Under the pieces are notes generated by a model. The model was not told where the DNA came from. It worked only from the letters and a program-made list of their open reading frames with translations, and did not search any database. Position numbers and translations under genes: made by a program. Below are positions 25,195 to 37,470 of a stretch of 64,000 bases of DNA, in pieces; within the stretch, counting starts at the first letter, position 1, and every line of letters starts with the position of its first letter. The stretch comes from Circinella umbellata (lineage: Eukaryota; Mucoromycota; Mucoromycetes; Mucorales; Lichtheimiaceae). Where the stretch lies: the NCBI GenBank assembly GCA_025093555.1, contig JAIWNF010000062.1, positions 62,001-126,000 on the forward strand. The letters are read 5' to 3'.

Positions 25195-26909
25195 ATGCTT
25201 GACTCCATTCCTGGTCGAGTGTTTATAGTGGGTGTATCACTTTTGATCGCCACCATCGCTTACTCATCGCAAATATTTATTTTTTTACCTGCCATGGGAT
25301 GGTGGTCCATTAAAGCTGCCAAGTCGTTAATTCCATTCAATCTACTTGTTCTTATGATTTACTATAATTATTATTTGGCATGTACAACAGATCCTGGTCC
25401 AGTACCTCAAGGATGGGTAAAAGCTTTAATATATAAACACTGTTTAGGAATCAAAAAGAGAGAAGAACAATATGTATTCACACAAGTTAATTTAATTATA
25501 TTTTAGGAACCACCTTACTCAACCTTACAACCACAAGAAGGATTATCAGCAATAGATACTGGAATTACCGGACCAAGATACTGTAAAACATGTAAAAATT
25601 ATAAACCACCACGAACACATCATTGTCGTTATTGTCGTCGATGTGTATTAAAAATGGATCACCATTGTCCATGGATTGCCAATTGTGTCGGTCATGATAA
25701 TTATCCACATTTTATTCGATTCATTATTTATGTTGATATTGCGTGTAGTTATGCACTTGGATTGCTTATATGGCGAGTACGTGTTATTATGGATGAAATT
25801 CGACACTTTCGAGTAAGTTCTTTTTTTTTGGGGGGGGATTAAAATAAAAGATTATGAATATTTATTTTTAATTGACAACATTTTTAGTTTCATGCAGAAC
25901 CAACTACAACCGAGATTGTATTTTTAGTACTAAACTTTATATTGGCATTTGTGGTATTATTTTGCGTTGGCGTCTTAAGTGCATACCACATGTATTGTAT
26001 AACAAGAAATCAATCATCCGTGGAAAGTTGGGAACGCAGTAAAGTTAAGACACTTATCAAACGAGGCAAGATTTTGCCGGTAAGATTTTATTTTTAGAAT
26101 TTTTATATAATTAATAATATAATGACTAAAACTTGCTTATATAAATATATAAATAGATAAAATACCCTTTTGATATTGGATTTTATCGAAACATTTGCAC
26201 TGTATTGGGTAATAACCCATTATTATGGTTATGGCCTAAACAACCTACAAGTGATGGACTAGTATTTTCTGTTCGATCAGGCACAGATCCACGCTTACCT
26301 TACTGTTGGCCACCACGTGATCCAGATGATTTACGACCTTCTATTTTTTCAAAACGATATAAACGTCAACAAGATCGTGAAATAAGGAAGAATAGAAATC
26401 GATTGGTAAGACGAGATTCAGAAGGTTACTTGGTGCGTGAAATTACATTAGAAGAACGTATGGGTATGCTCAATGAGTCAGAACAGAAACAACAAATTGA
26501 TGAGCAGTATCAGCAATACTCTGAACAAGAACATTTGGAACAATTGGATGGCGATGAATATGATAGACGATCCATTGATTCAGTAGAAGATTATTATGAT
26601 TCTGGTAGTTGTGTTAGTGATGATGGTGAAGATACCGTTCCAAGACCAATTCATGATGATGAAGAATATCAAACGCGACAACAAGAACATTATCAAACTC
26701 GCTGGATGGAAAATAGTGTATTTGATTTATCAGGTGGAGGAGATGAATATTATGGATCGAGTGGTTCATCATGGGAAAGTGAAGATGAAGGTGATAATGT
26801 ACCTTTAATGCCATTAGAACAACTACAACGAGAACAACAACATACACCTACGCAGAATCATACAAACAATCATCAGCATGTACAGAATAAGGTTGAAAAG
26901 GAGGATTAA
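25195..26909 (+). CDS. DHHC palmitoyltransferase, PFA4-like
   Basis: Protein S-acyltransferase of the endomembrane system. In yeast the Pfa4 relative palmitoylates chitin synthase Chs3. Model join(25195..25416, 25507..25812, 25888..26079, 26157..26909), 490 aa, all junctions in phase 0. Visible: TM1 and TM2 (residues ~8-70), the DPG motif (TDPGPVPQGW), a cysteine-rich domain ending in DHHC at residues 125-128 (nt 25657-25668; catalytic Cys128) followed by PWIANCVGH, TM3 and TM4 (FIIYVDIACSYALGLLIW; IVFLVLNFILAFVVLF), a TTxE-like NQSSVESWER, and a PaCCT-like YPFDIGFYRN. The C-terminal ~130 residues are hydrophilic and acidic, longer than expected for a minimal Pfa4. The next gene begins 139 bp downstream on the same strand. 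PFA4 subclass is likely but not proven. Confidence 0.93.
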
Positions 26910-27048
26910 TGACTATTCTTCTTTTTTTCCTATTTTAGTCTGACTAAATAAATTCTTTGTTTCAGTCTAAACTTTCTCCCTTTTTTTTAACTTTTACTTC
27001 GTTCTTAATTTTCCTTGTATAAAACATTCAAATAATAAACAACACATA

Positions 27049-29112
27049 ATGCTTGAACCAGAAGTACCTTACGACCCTGATTATGAAGTAGAAGACACTG
27101 AAGAAAATTGGCGCGATCCACACATAATTAGTGGCAACAATGCTCGCCAGCAACAAGTCGGGTTGACAGCTGGTGATGTTGGTGATAATTATGACAACTA
27201 TCATTATCCACCTGCTCAAGATCATATAGAAAATACTGTTGGCCAGGATCAAGCAGCAGACGATTGTTGGATGTTGCCTCCCGAATTCACTTTATTTGAT
27301 GTCTTTGGTAAAAACAAAATCAAGCTTGAAGAAATTCGACAGCAAACAAAGTCCTCACTGAGATATAATGAATCCAAACACCAAGTGGACATTTGGGGCG
27401 ATCGAGATTCCATTAATCATGCCAAGCAATTATTAGATTTGCTTGTTCAACGTTTGCACCAACAGCAAGATTCATCACGTCGTAAGACAAAGAAATGGGG
27501 TAAACCGGAACGCGAGTTGACGAAAAAAGAAAGACAACGAGCTGAACGTAAACAGGCCAGGGCGTTGGAAGAAAGAAGTTATCAAGGTTTTCCCCAACTC
27601 CCTCAACCCCATAGTGCAGCGGTTCCTATTCCGGATACCAATATTCCAATGACTCAAGTTCTCGGTATGAAAGAAGAGTACTTGAACAAGATTCGGGCTG
27701 ATTGTAAGAGTTATATGTTTTATAACACGTCGACCAATGTAGTTCAAATTGCTGGTGAAAATGAAGAAAATGTCAGGATGGCTGCGACACGTATGCGTAA
27801 TTTGTATCTCAAGAATGCTCGATTACCTGAATTTGCTATTCGTAAACTCCTTAAGCAACCAAAGAAAAACATGCTAATCAATTTCCGTCGTTTACCACAA
27901 AATTATGTTACTCCAAGATATTCCTCGAAAGGTGAAGAACAATTGATCATGTCAAATTGTCGATTGCTGGAAGGTTTGACGACGGGTGTTGTTAATCCTA
28001 TTGCAGAACGGCGAAATTTGATTGATCTCGATGATGATCCAAACGAAGACAACGATAATACTGATAGTGGATTATCCAAAGAGATGCGTCATTTGGATGA
28101 ACGCAACGCGAAAGACATGATTGAAGTCTTGGAAATGGGCTTGCGCAGTATTAGATTGTCGCAACAAGAAATCAAAATGAAGATTCGATTTGGTCAGATT
28201 GTTATCACAGACTATCCAAAACGGCCGAATCCTTTTTCATTGGAAACAATAGCGAATAATTATTTCCGTGACGACAGATTTAAAAGTGTTTTAGCTCCAT
28301 GCATTGAAAAAACAAGAGAAAATATGCAACCTCTCTTTGAATGGTTATCTTCCGAGTGTATTCAATTTACCGATTCACCTCGTACAACCTATACCATTGA
28401 AGCGGATCAATACCCTCAATTCGTCCAGCAACCATCGACATGGACGCGTCGGGCACAACAAACTGCGCCTACTGAGCAAGATAAATGGCGAACAACTATT
28501 ATTACGAACTTTACAAGCGAACGACGTGTCGGTTTATGGAATTTGATCGCAGAAGGCAAAGACATTGTCAACATTAGCTGCGCAGATTTAGAGAATGATT
28601 ATTCTTGGGAGCTAAAGCTCCAAAGTGCACAACGTTTCAATACTATGGACGACTTGAATACGCCCCACGGTCAATTTATTGAAAACTTGTCACTGGATCC
28701 AGATTCGAATAACTTTGTCTTTGTACCCAATTCACGGGACTATCATCCTAGGCTGGTTGCGAAAAAGACCAAATGGGTCTATGCAATGGATGATTGGATT
28801 CTTGAAGTCGGACGAGATGATGTATGGGATGTACAACGCATGAATGTCTCAACGGATGGTCGCGATTTGCCTGTGGAATTAAAAGAATCTGATATTAGCC
28901 GTGTCATTTACAAGTTCTCGGTATATCGTGAATCTTGGGTGAATAGATTTGCTGAAAACTTGTTATTACAGGTCGGTGAAGCACCTACTTGGACAGCAGA
29001 AGACTTCCTTGCAGGCAACAATGAAAATATGCGTGAAATTATTGAAATTGCGAATCGCATGACAAGCGTTTTGAATAAGGAAATCCGACCTTATTATGAT
29101 AATCCACTATAA
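27049..29112 (+). CDS. KH-like RNA-binding protein, intronless
   Basis: Single-exon gene, 687 aa. Two KH-like segments are visible: residues ~80-140 (FGKNKIKLEEIRQQTKSSLR ... DSINHAKQLLDLLV) and ~205-260 (LGMKEEYLNKIRADCKSYMF ... NVRMAATRMRNLYL), separated by a Lys/Arg/Glu-rich linker (about 145-175). The long C-terminal part (RFGQIVITDYPK, YTIEADQYPQF, ISRVIYKFSVYRE) resembles the uncharacterised domain that follows KH motifs in some fungal proteins (DUF7905-like; from memory, uncertain). No signal peptide or TM. RNA binding is inferred. The gene lies close behind the DHHC gene, and it is the only gene here without introns. Confidence 0.8.
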   Translation: MLEPEVPYDPDYEVEDTEENWRDPHIISGNNARQQQVGLTAGDVGDNYDNYHYPPAQDHIENTVGQDQAADDCWMLPPEFTLFDVFGKNKIKLEEIRQQTKSSLRYNESKHQVDIWGDRDSINHAKQLLDLLVQRLHQQQDSSRRKTKKWGKPERELTKKERQRAERKQARALEERSYQGFPQLPQPHSAAVPIPDTNIPMTQVLGMKEEYLNKIRADCKSYMFYNTSTNVVQIAGENEENVRMAATRMRNLYLKNARLPEFAIRKLLKQPKKNMLINFRRLPQNYVTPRYSSKGEEQLIMSNCRLLEGLTTGVVNPIAERRNLIDLDDDPNEDNDNTDSGLSKEMRHLDERNAKDMIEVLEMGLRSIRLSQQEIKMKIRFGQIVITDYPKRPNPFSLETIANNYFRDDRFKSVLAPCIEKTRENMQPLFEWLSSECIQFTDSPRTTYTIEADQYPQFVQQPSTWTRRAQQTAPTEQDKWRTTIITNFTSERRVGLWNLIAEGKDIVNISCADLENDYSWELKLQSAQRFNTMDDLNTPHGQFIENLSLDPDSNNFVFVPNSRDYHPRLVAKKTKWVYAMDDWILEVGRDDVWDVQRMNVSTDGRDLPVELKESDISRVIYKFSVYRESWVNRFAENLLLQVGEAPTWTAEDFLAGNNENMREIIEIANRMTSVLNKEIRPYYDNPL

Positions 29113-29897
29113 ATTTAATAATTTTATCTGCCGCACACATAAACATTAAATCAATCCTCACTTTTTTTGCTATCTATCTTCGCTCAAAAAAAAAAATAAA
29201 TAAATAAACTAACTAACTATATAATGTTATATTTTCTTCTCTTTTTTTTGCCATGGTAGCTAGCTAGTTATAAAAAAAACTTAAATGAATATCTTACAAA
29301 GTTAACTTAATATAGCATGTATATTTGTTTGTATATTCACACCTTTATATGACTTAATTACCAACAGCGTCATGAACAACATTGAAACAGAAATGATCAC
29401 AATATCTTGTTAGCTTTACTTAACTAGTATAATCCATCCACTCCGGCTTTGAAAGTTTACTATACGTAAATCGATAACTTATCACCGTCCATTTGCGAAG
29501 CTTGTCTTTCCTAAATTATCGATACCTGTCGTTCATGAAATTTCCTAATCCCATACTTAAAATTCTTATGATTCATTACAAATGGTGCGTCTTAATCCAG
29601 TGATATTGTTGGTGTCATCTAAAACTCCGGCAATCATCCGATGATATTACTACACCTTCTCCTGGTTTACAAGCATTTTCGTCCCACATCTTTCAAAATT
29701 TAATCTATCTTTATATACCTGAATAATAAATAACGCATGTATTTATACATTACGAATTATCTCATACGCGGCAATATTTTCAAGCAAAAGAAACATCTGT
29801 ACTGTATTTGAGAATTAGTTTGAAACAGAATATGAAACACATCTAGGAACTGACCATAGTCTTGGCTGGACTAATTGGATTGAATCGATTAAAATGT
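29113..29897. other. Intergenic, downstream of KH gene
   Basis: About 780 bases. On the minus strand some stretches (about 29750-29890) read in a coding-like way but contain stops; no gene can be supported. Confidence 0.35.
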
Positions 29898-30352
29898 TTA
29901 CAGCTGGATCATGTGGGTGTAGTGGTCTAGTATTAACAATCACATGAGTTTTATACAACAAGAACAACAGCAATTATATGTAAGACAAAGAGAAGAATGA
30001 TGATGTTGATAATTGTAGCAAAGAAAAATAGGGGATCTACACGTTAAATGGTTTATAATCCAATCAATGGTTTGATATCAGAAAAGAGAGCCCTGATTAT
30101 GTTACGTATCAAGATTACAAGCTTTAAAATAGTCAAGGAAGCGTCGAGCAGAAGTAAACTCATATGGAACTAGAGAAACCCTAATCTCTCGACATGATCT
30201 AATTGCTAAAAAATATGCTTTTAATTCATTTACCTTGATCTTAGCGGAATACTGTTTAATGAAGCGGCTAAGTCCAATATAATTGTTAAAATGTGTAGCA
30301 CCAACATAATGATACCAATAAATTGTCGACTTGAAAGGCATTAGTAAATTTC
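29898..30352 (-). pseudogene. Possible small gene or gene remnant, unidentified
   Basis: A minus-strand stretch reads as protein without stops from an acceptor-like TTGACTCTTTAG (AG at 30354-30353) through 30102 and contains ordinary-looking sequence (NYIGLSRFIKQYSAKIKVNE, RVSLVPYEFTSARRFLDYFK). A donor-like GTAATC at 30118 and an acceptor ATACTAG ending at 29927 would add a short last exon (29898-29926) ending in TAA. I find no convincing upstream exon or start codon, and no recognisable domain, so this is either the end of an unrecognised gene or a relic. Confidence 0.25.
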
Positions 30353-32396
30353 CTAAAGAGTCAACGAAAAAATTACAACAAAATTAAAGTATACAGCTAT
30401 TAAAAGTTAGTACGTATGTAGCCTTTTGATAAATAATCAATAATTATTAGTTTGTTATTTCATGTATTGCTAAATCTTTTTATAATGGTGTATTGTGAAA
30501 ATGGATGATCAACAGCTGAAGCATTAAAGATAATATATAATTACCCTTAATCCTTGAGAATATTTACTTTATATCTAAAATCGTTGCGGAGAAACACTAT
30601 CTCCTTTGAAGAAGCCCATTTACGGCACTAAAACTATTTAGGATATATCTCATTAACAACAGACCTTTTTTTTATATTACATAGATAATAAATTACGCCA
30701 CTTTTTATTTTATATGTGGTCGTTCAACAAAAATTATCAAAATAATCAAATAAAAACAGTGGAAACGATAGATCATATATAAAAAGACCATCCCATTCGA
30801 CCTTCAATGAAATTTCTTTATCTTAGAAATCAAGATATTATTATTTTTCATATTAGTTAATATTTGCACAAAAAATAATGAAATTATTTCATTTTGGCGG
30901 GAAAACAATATTAAGTTAATAAATGAGAAGGGTTGATGTTACATAATATAATCTCTTAATAATTGATGTAACATATAATCATTTTGTATGGTTTACACAA
31001 AAATATTATTGCTGTTGATGTTGCACTACTACCACTTTTATAGTTATTTACGTAACTCTTTTCAATTGTAATATAATGGATATATAGAAATGAAACAAAC
31101 GTTTACATAATGATCATGATTATCACGTTTTGTTTTTTAGGATGACTATTCTTTTTTTCCTGATAGAAACAGTTAATTAAACAAATATAAAGGAGATCAA
31201 ATAAATAAAGTTTAAAGAAGTTTGATGTTTAATTAGGTTTGGTATGGTAACACGGGAAACGGAAGAGAATATTGCGTTACCATAACGATTATGATGACAA
31301 GAGCAAAAGCTCTGTGCATTCTGGTTTCAGTTTCAGCTAGTCAATGGGAGATGGGAAATTATCTTCTAGCTATTTTTTCTGTGTATTTAAACTATTTGTT
31401 ACGAAAATATTTTGTAGTAATTTATTTACATCATATATATGTCATCATACGTGTTATTGATGTAACATATAAAACAGAGAATTTGAGAGTACAACCCAAC
31501 ACCAATTTCCAGGAAAATGGTTATAAAAATCTCCGCATGCACGGCACACTAAATTCTGCCCCTAATCTTTTCTAATACTCTAATATATGAAAGAAGGAGA
31601 GGATGAAAAAGTAGCTTTATACAAAAAAAGATCATGGCGTGAACAAAATTGACTGTTTGAGGTTAACCTTTTTAAATCAACCAGTAACAGCAGAAAGGAA
31701 TATACTTTTCTCGATCTTTTGAAGAATCATGTAAATATATAAACCATTCCCATCAATGACATGAAAAAAAAAGCCTAACAAGCGGATACGAACGGATCGG
31801 TTCGGTACACATATCACACGGGAGATATTTGTGTGCATGCATGAGAGTTACCAATTAAACTTTTTTATATGGCTACACATAAAAATATGAAGGGAGTGCG
31901 GGGTAGCAAAAAGAAAAAAGGTTTGATTGCCCGCGTTTTAGACCACACTTTTTGCATTGTTAAAGGAAGGGCGTTTTTTTTGAGAATCGTTGTTGTTATT
32001 CTTTCTTCCTTTTTTGCTTTTAGCTTGTCAAAGTCAGGTACATATACTTCTTTAACCGTTCTGTTGAAAAAAAAGGTAATTGAAAATGTTCTTCTCATAA
32101 ACTACTTAAAAACAACCCAACAACAAAAACACAAATAAAATTAATATGATAGTAATTGTAGTTTATTATAGTGGTACCTACACACATCACAGCATAACAA
32201 CAGCATATCCATATATATAAACACACACGCGCCTTTTGCTGTATAATATATATTACTTTTTTTTTTTCTTTACTCTTTTACTCTCAATAGTGTTAACACA
32301 TACGTAAACTGTTTTTATCTTTTACATAATCACACTTCTTTTTTTACACCATTTCACAATTATTATTATTATTATTTTAAGAAAACAGCCAGAATT
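30353..32396. other. Intergenic: promoter side of Skn7-like gene
   Basis: 2 kb of AT-rich DNA without a supported gene. The overlapping ORFs on both strands at 31865-32138 are mirror images in low-complexity sequence. An ATT repeat lies at 32360-32376 shortly before the start codon. Confidence 0.4.
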
Positions 32397-35017
32397 ATGC
32401 AGATTCAACCTATTGTCAATATGGAAACAACAGAAGCTACCAATGTGATTACCAGTACATTACAGACTGACAATACTCCCATTGGCATTCCTGAATTTGT
32501 TAAGAAGTTATTTCGGTTAGTCGAAAAATTGTTATATTTTTTAAAAAAAGGACAGCACCTATTGACCAATATGATAATAATAAAATTACCAACATTCTGA
32601 TACTTCTTTATTGTACACAAATGTATTATATAGAATGTTGGAACAAGATTCTCGCACCGATATCTTGACATGGGGAATAGAAGGAACAACTTTTGTTGTC
32701 AGGGATCCAAGCGAGTTTGCGCGTCTTATTTTACCAAAGCATTTTAAACATTGTAATTTTGCAAGCTTTGTAAGACAATTAAATAAATATGATTTTCATA
32801 AAGTACGTAATTCAGAAGATGGTCAGCGGCCTTATGGTGACCAGGTAAGAGTAATATATTATATCCTTCCATTTAATGTGTACAAAAAAAACAAGCAAAA
32901 AAAGAAATAGAAAAAAAGCAAGATCTTACAAAATGTGTTTATTACTTTTATATAAAAGTCATGGGAGTTTCAACATTCACATTTCCAATATAATCGAAGA
33001 GATTTGCTAGATGGTATAAAGGTAGATACATTCAGTTGAAGGGAGTATATGAGGAAGAGAGAGCAAAAAAAGAGAGGAAGATTATTTAGACAGGAAAAAG
33101 GAGAATAATATAACGGATGTAAAGTTGTTTTTGGAAATAACTTTCTTTTGAATTAGCGCAAGACGACAACTAAATCCTCTGTGGCACGGACCTCTTCTGG
33201 TGCTACCATCAATAGCAATACCAACTCCAATTCTCATGAACAAAAAAAAGCATCGGTGTTATCAGCAACAGCCAGCAGTGATTTTAATAACACGACAGCA
33301 TTAGCATCGGCATCTCCTTGTACTTCGTTATCAGCAAATAAAGCAACAAGTGACGAATTGAAATCCGTCGTGTTTCGGCTGCAGTCACAAATTGAACAGC
33401 TGCAGCAACAGCAAACAAGTTTCGCTAATCATTTGCAAGGACTTGATCATGACTACAATGGTATAATAGAAACAGTGGCTAACGTAAAAAAATACATAGT
33501 GTCTCAAGATCAATTTATGGATCAACTGGCAACTCGTATTATGGCAACACATCAACAACAAGGTATTGTATACTATACTTTCTTATTGTCAGTTATCAGT
33601 GCAGACCAGTTATATACTCATTGCAAACATTTTCCAAAATTGTTTTGTCTGGTGACTTCATAATATACAAATCTAACAGTTGTATTTATATATATAGTTA
33701 AACAAGATCACCAAGACTACATTAGTAGTAGCAGTGGTTTTGACGTGCACCAGGTGTTTGAGTCGTATGGTCAAGTCGCACAACAATCAGATCAACAGAT
33801 TAAACAGATTAGCAAACATATTGAATCAGCACAACAAATTATATATTCAGACGCACCATTGTTGTCGTCGTCATATGATGTTCCACAACAGCAACAAAAT
33901 GACAGTCATACTAAAACTGATACTACTAACTCCAATAATAATAATAATAATAGCAATAATAGTTTTTTACCACAAACACAGCAAACATTTATACCTATAT
34001 CTTCTTCTTCTATCTCCTCTGAATCATCATCATCAACATCGTCTAATTTTTCTACTGCGACATCATTGTTAGCATCATCAACCCAAAACACAACACCGAC
34101 TATTTGTTCACAACCTTATGTCAATGAAACAATAACGACAGCCTCAGAGCCAACACCAATAGTACTTCCAAAAAATAATAGTACAAGTGGTATGGCTACT
34201 GGTGCTGCTTCAGCTACTCATGCTGTTGTAAGTAATCACAGTGACCCTGCAATAACTAAAATGGTAACAGCAACAACGGGATTTATAAAAACCATTACCC
34301 CGGGAAAACGACCGCGCGCTACATCAGTATTAATTCCGGGTTGGTCGGTACCACCAAGAGTATTATTGGTTGATGATGATTCTATCTTTAGACGGATATC
34401 GACCCGTTTATTACAATTGGCTGGATGCACAATTGATGTGGCTGTGGATGGTATTGAAGCTTGCAGCAAGATCGTTTCTCATGATTACGATATAGTTCTG
34501 ATGGTAGCTACTTTTCTTTTGCTCAAAATTTATTATCATTGCTGAAAATTTTGAGCTTTAAGAAAATTACTTAATAGTTTTATTTATATTTTTACGTACA
34601 TAGGATATTATGATGCCGAATTTGGATGGCATTTCGGCAACTCGGAGCATCCGACAGCATGATACATGGACACCCATCATTTCCATGACAGCCAATACCA
34701 CTGATAGTGATGTTCGTGAATATATTATGAGTGGGATGACGGATGTTTTACCAAAACCATTAGACCATAGTGTTCTATGTAAATTGTTGGAACGTTATTG
34801 TGCTCATTTAAAATTAATACAACGTCAGCAGCAACAACAACAAAACTATAATATGATAACTCCATCTATTTCTTATCCAGAATCTTCTTCGTTGACAACA
34901 TTACCATCAATATCATTATCATCGTCATCATCCATAGCATACTCCTCACAACAACTACAGCAGCAACAACAGCAGCAGCAAGATGAACAATTCAAAAGAC
35001 AAAGGATAGACTACTAG
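32397..35017 (+). CDS. SKN7: Skn7-like protein: HSF DNA-binding domain plus response-regulator receiver
   Basis: Two-component output transcription factor for osmotic, oxidative and cell-wall stress; in yeast it is phosphorylated through the Sln1-Ypd1 phosphorelay. Model join(32397..32515, 32634..32844, 32959..33021, 33157..33562, 33698..34503, 34604..35017), 672 aa. The HSF domain is at residues ~32-131 ([26 protein letters not shown]). A coiled-coil stretch ([20 protein letters not shown]) and a Ser/Thr/Asn-rich linker follow. The receiver is at ~485-605 with the acidic cluster D492-D494, phosphoacceptor Asp536 in VLMDIMMP, Thr564 (SMTAN) and Lys586 (LPKPLD). The C-terminus is Gln/Ser-rich. 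The intron at 34504-34603 separates VLM from the phosphoacceptor codon. The first intron uses a GTTAGT donor. A MADS-box gene follows 690 bp downstream. Confidence 0.95.
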
Positions 35018-35525
35018 TAAGCACAGATAAAGTTGTACAGGGAAAAAATAGGAAATCACATTTTTCTGTATTACACAATTATCATCTTTTGTCTTTCACA
35101 ATACCTAACCAAAATCTTCTGAGAAAAAAACTTCAATTACCCAAATTATCGTTTTTTTTCTTGCTCTCTTTCTTTCCTTCTTCTTGGCTCCTTGGGGTCT
35201 CCCTTTTATTGATTTTTTTTCTTTTTTTTAAAAAAAAGGTTATACTCCCCTAACAACACCAGCAACGAAATAACCATATAAACCCCTTTTTATTATTAAT
35301 TTTTATTATATTACTGTTTCGTTTTCTTCTCCTATTTTGAGCGGTTCAAACGTGCGTGTGTGGATACATATTTGTTAAACAGCTATCTGTAAAGTTTGAG
35401 CATACCTATAAGCAAAAAAAAAAAGTCCAACAAAAAAAGGCGAAAACGATTTCAAATCAAGTTCTTTTTTTTATCTTTTTTCTTTTCAATTATTTTTTTT
35501 TTCTTCTCGGCTCCATCCCAAACCT

Positions 35526-35576
<51 letters not shown>

Positions 35577-35706
35577 ACATATTATATTATTATTATTATC
35601 TGTGTGCGACTACTTTTGTAAAGTCGTATACTCTACCAATATATATATATACATATATTATTATATTATTACGCATAGGCCAACTTTAATTTGTTTTTCT
35701 TACATC
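35018..35706. other. Intergenic/5' leader of MADS-box gene
   Basis: T-rich, low-complexity DNA with a compound CA/TA microsatellite at 35527-35571. An open frame extends upstream from the MADS ATG, but its translation is low-complexity Lys/Phe/Thr/Ile sequence, so I treat it as untranslated. Confidence 0.5.
35527..35571 (+). repeat. Compound (CA)n(TA)n microsatellite
   Basis: About nine CA units followed by about 13-14 TA units, 135-180 nt upstream of the MADS-box start codon, probably in its promoter or leader. Confidence 0.8.
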
Positions 35707-36663
35707 ATGCAACAATCTTCCAATTATTATCAGCCTCAACAACAAGCTTATTTAATCGCTCAACAACAGCAACAGCAACATGCTTCTGCGGCTACCGCCG
35801 CCGCCGCCGCTGCTACTGCCGTAGATCCAGTAGGCACTACACCATTAACAACAGTACATAATATTAATAATAACGAGGACATCGAAGATGATTCAGATGA
35901 CGATGGAAGCAAACCAGGTAGTAAGCGCAGTGGACGACGTAAAATCAAGATCGAATACATTGAAGATAAATCTCGACGCCACATTACGTTTTCAAAACGT
36001 AAAGCGGGTATAATGAAAAAGGTATATTTGTTGATTTTGTGATTGTGAACTACCATGCCAGCAAACAATAAAGCTAATAAACATGTGTTTCCATTATTTA
36101 GGCATATGAATTAAGTACTTTAACGGGAACCCAGGTATTATTATTAGTAGTATCTGAAACAGGTTTGGTGTACACATTCACTACACCGAAACTTCAACCC
36201 CTTGTTACAAAACCTGAAGGGAAGAATTTGATACAATCCTGTTTAAATGCACCTGATACGATGGATAATACAAATGGGCCGTCCGCCTCTATGTCTCGTA
36301 TGCAACAACCACAACAACAAGTAAATAAAGATATCACTTCAAATGCCGGAGTACGTACATTTTTTAATTAATAAATCGCAAAGGGATTAATTTATAGTTA
36401 TTCTTTATTTTTGTGTGCCTTTTGTTTTATTTTTTTGAGGGGACAAAAAGCAATATATGTAATTAATTTCTTTAACATTGTATCTTTGCTATTAGACATA
36501 TGGTGGATTAGCATCTGCTATTCCTCCTCCTTCACAACATATTTCCGGACCTCCTGGGCCTCCGTCAACAACAACAGCATCTACTTCATCTTTTGGATAT
36601 CCAAACTATCTTCAACAACAATACCAGCGACCAGATTCAGGAGGAGAAGCTATCCCAAGATAA
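35707..36663 (+). CDS. MCM1: MADS-box transcription factor, SRF/Mcm1 type
   Basis: Model join(35707..36021, 36102..36350, 36496..36663), 243 aa. The MADS domain is at residues ~76-131: GRRKIKIEYIEDKSRRHITF, SKRKAGIMKKAYELSTLTGT, then QVLLLVVSETGLVYTFTTPK, followed by the SAM-type extension (LQPLVTKPEGKNLIQ) that distinguishes SRF/Mcm1 from MEF2-type proteins. The N-terminus has poly-Gln and poly-Ala runs and an acidic patch (DIEDDSDDDGSK). The C-terminus is Pro/Ser/Thr/Gln-rich. The first intron splits the MADS domain between MKK and AYE. In yeast, Mcm1 controls mating, cell-cycle and Sln1-responsive genes. The symbol is by family resemblance. Confidence 0.92.
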
Positions 36664-36759
36664 TCATAATGATACATGATTATCATTTACACCCCCATAT
36701 AATATAGTCCCTTTAGGTTCCTCTCGCTCCTTATAGTTTCTTAATGTTGTCTATAGTTC

Positions 36760-36760
<1 letters not shown>

Positions 36761-36792
<32 letters not shown>
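36761..36792 (+). repeat. (ATT)n microsatellite
   Basis: About ten ATT units just downstream of the MADS-box stop codon, with a second shorter run around 36808-36829. Confidence 0.75.
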
Positions 36793-36793
<1 letters not shown>

Positions 36794-37470
36794 ATTACGT
36801 ATTAATATATTATTATTATTATTATTATATTTTTTCCAAAACAACATGATAACCTAATACAGTACATGACATTTTTTCTTATCTGTATTCAATTTAATAA
36901 ACATAATAGTTTTATTTTTTATTTTATATTGATTGATATGGAAAACTTTGATTTTGTTTGTTTTGTCAACTCAAAATTTTTTAGTTATCTTACCAAAGTT
37001 ATTGGGTTGCATGAATAATAAGCGGTATAATTATGGTTTCTAAGACCATCCACCACTCCTAAAAAAATTTAGATTAATTTAAACTATAATATCTTGTTGT
37101 TCATAATGAATCATACAAAAAAGTAGCGGTAAATGGCTTTTTTGATCGGGTTGCCTACGTAGTATATTATTGTACACTATATCGCAGATATAGAAGAATC
37201 AGCAGCACAATAAATACACTATTGGCCGAGTGTTATGATAATAAAAAGGAAAAGTGGACTATTATCAAAACAAACCACATTGTTATTTGATTTAATAATG
37301 TCCCACTCACTTCCATTCCAAGTAGCTCCACCCCAGTCTACTCGCTCCTGTCTGAGAGAAACAGGTTTTTTATTAATGATTGACGCGCCCTATTTTTCAA
37401 CTGGTTCTATTTGGAATTGGAACGATCTTAATATAACGTATAATCAAAATTAGATTGATTGACAACGGTT

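Noticed and set aside
29915..29945. Sequence GGTGTAGTGGTCTAGTATT resembling a tRNA A box
   Set aside because: No matching acceptor, anticodon or T-arm stems and no B box at the right distance.
31865..32138. Overlapping ORFs on both strands upstream of the Skn7-like gene
   Set aside because: Lys/Phe-rich mirror-image translations of low-complexity DNA.
35356..35706. In-frame N-terminal extension of the MADS protein
   Set aside because: The translation is low-complexity and includes the CA/TA microsatellite; the ATG at 35707 gives a typical N-terminus.
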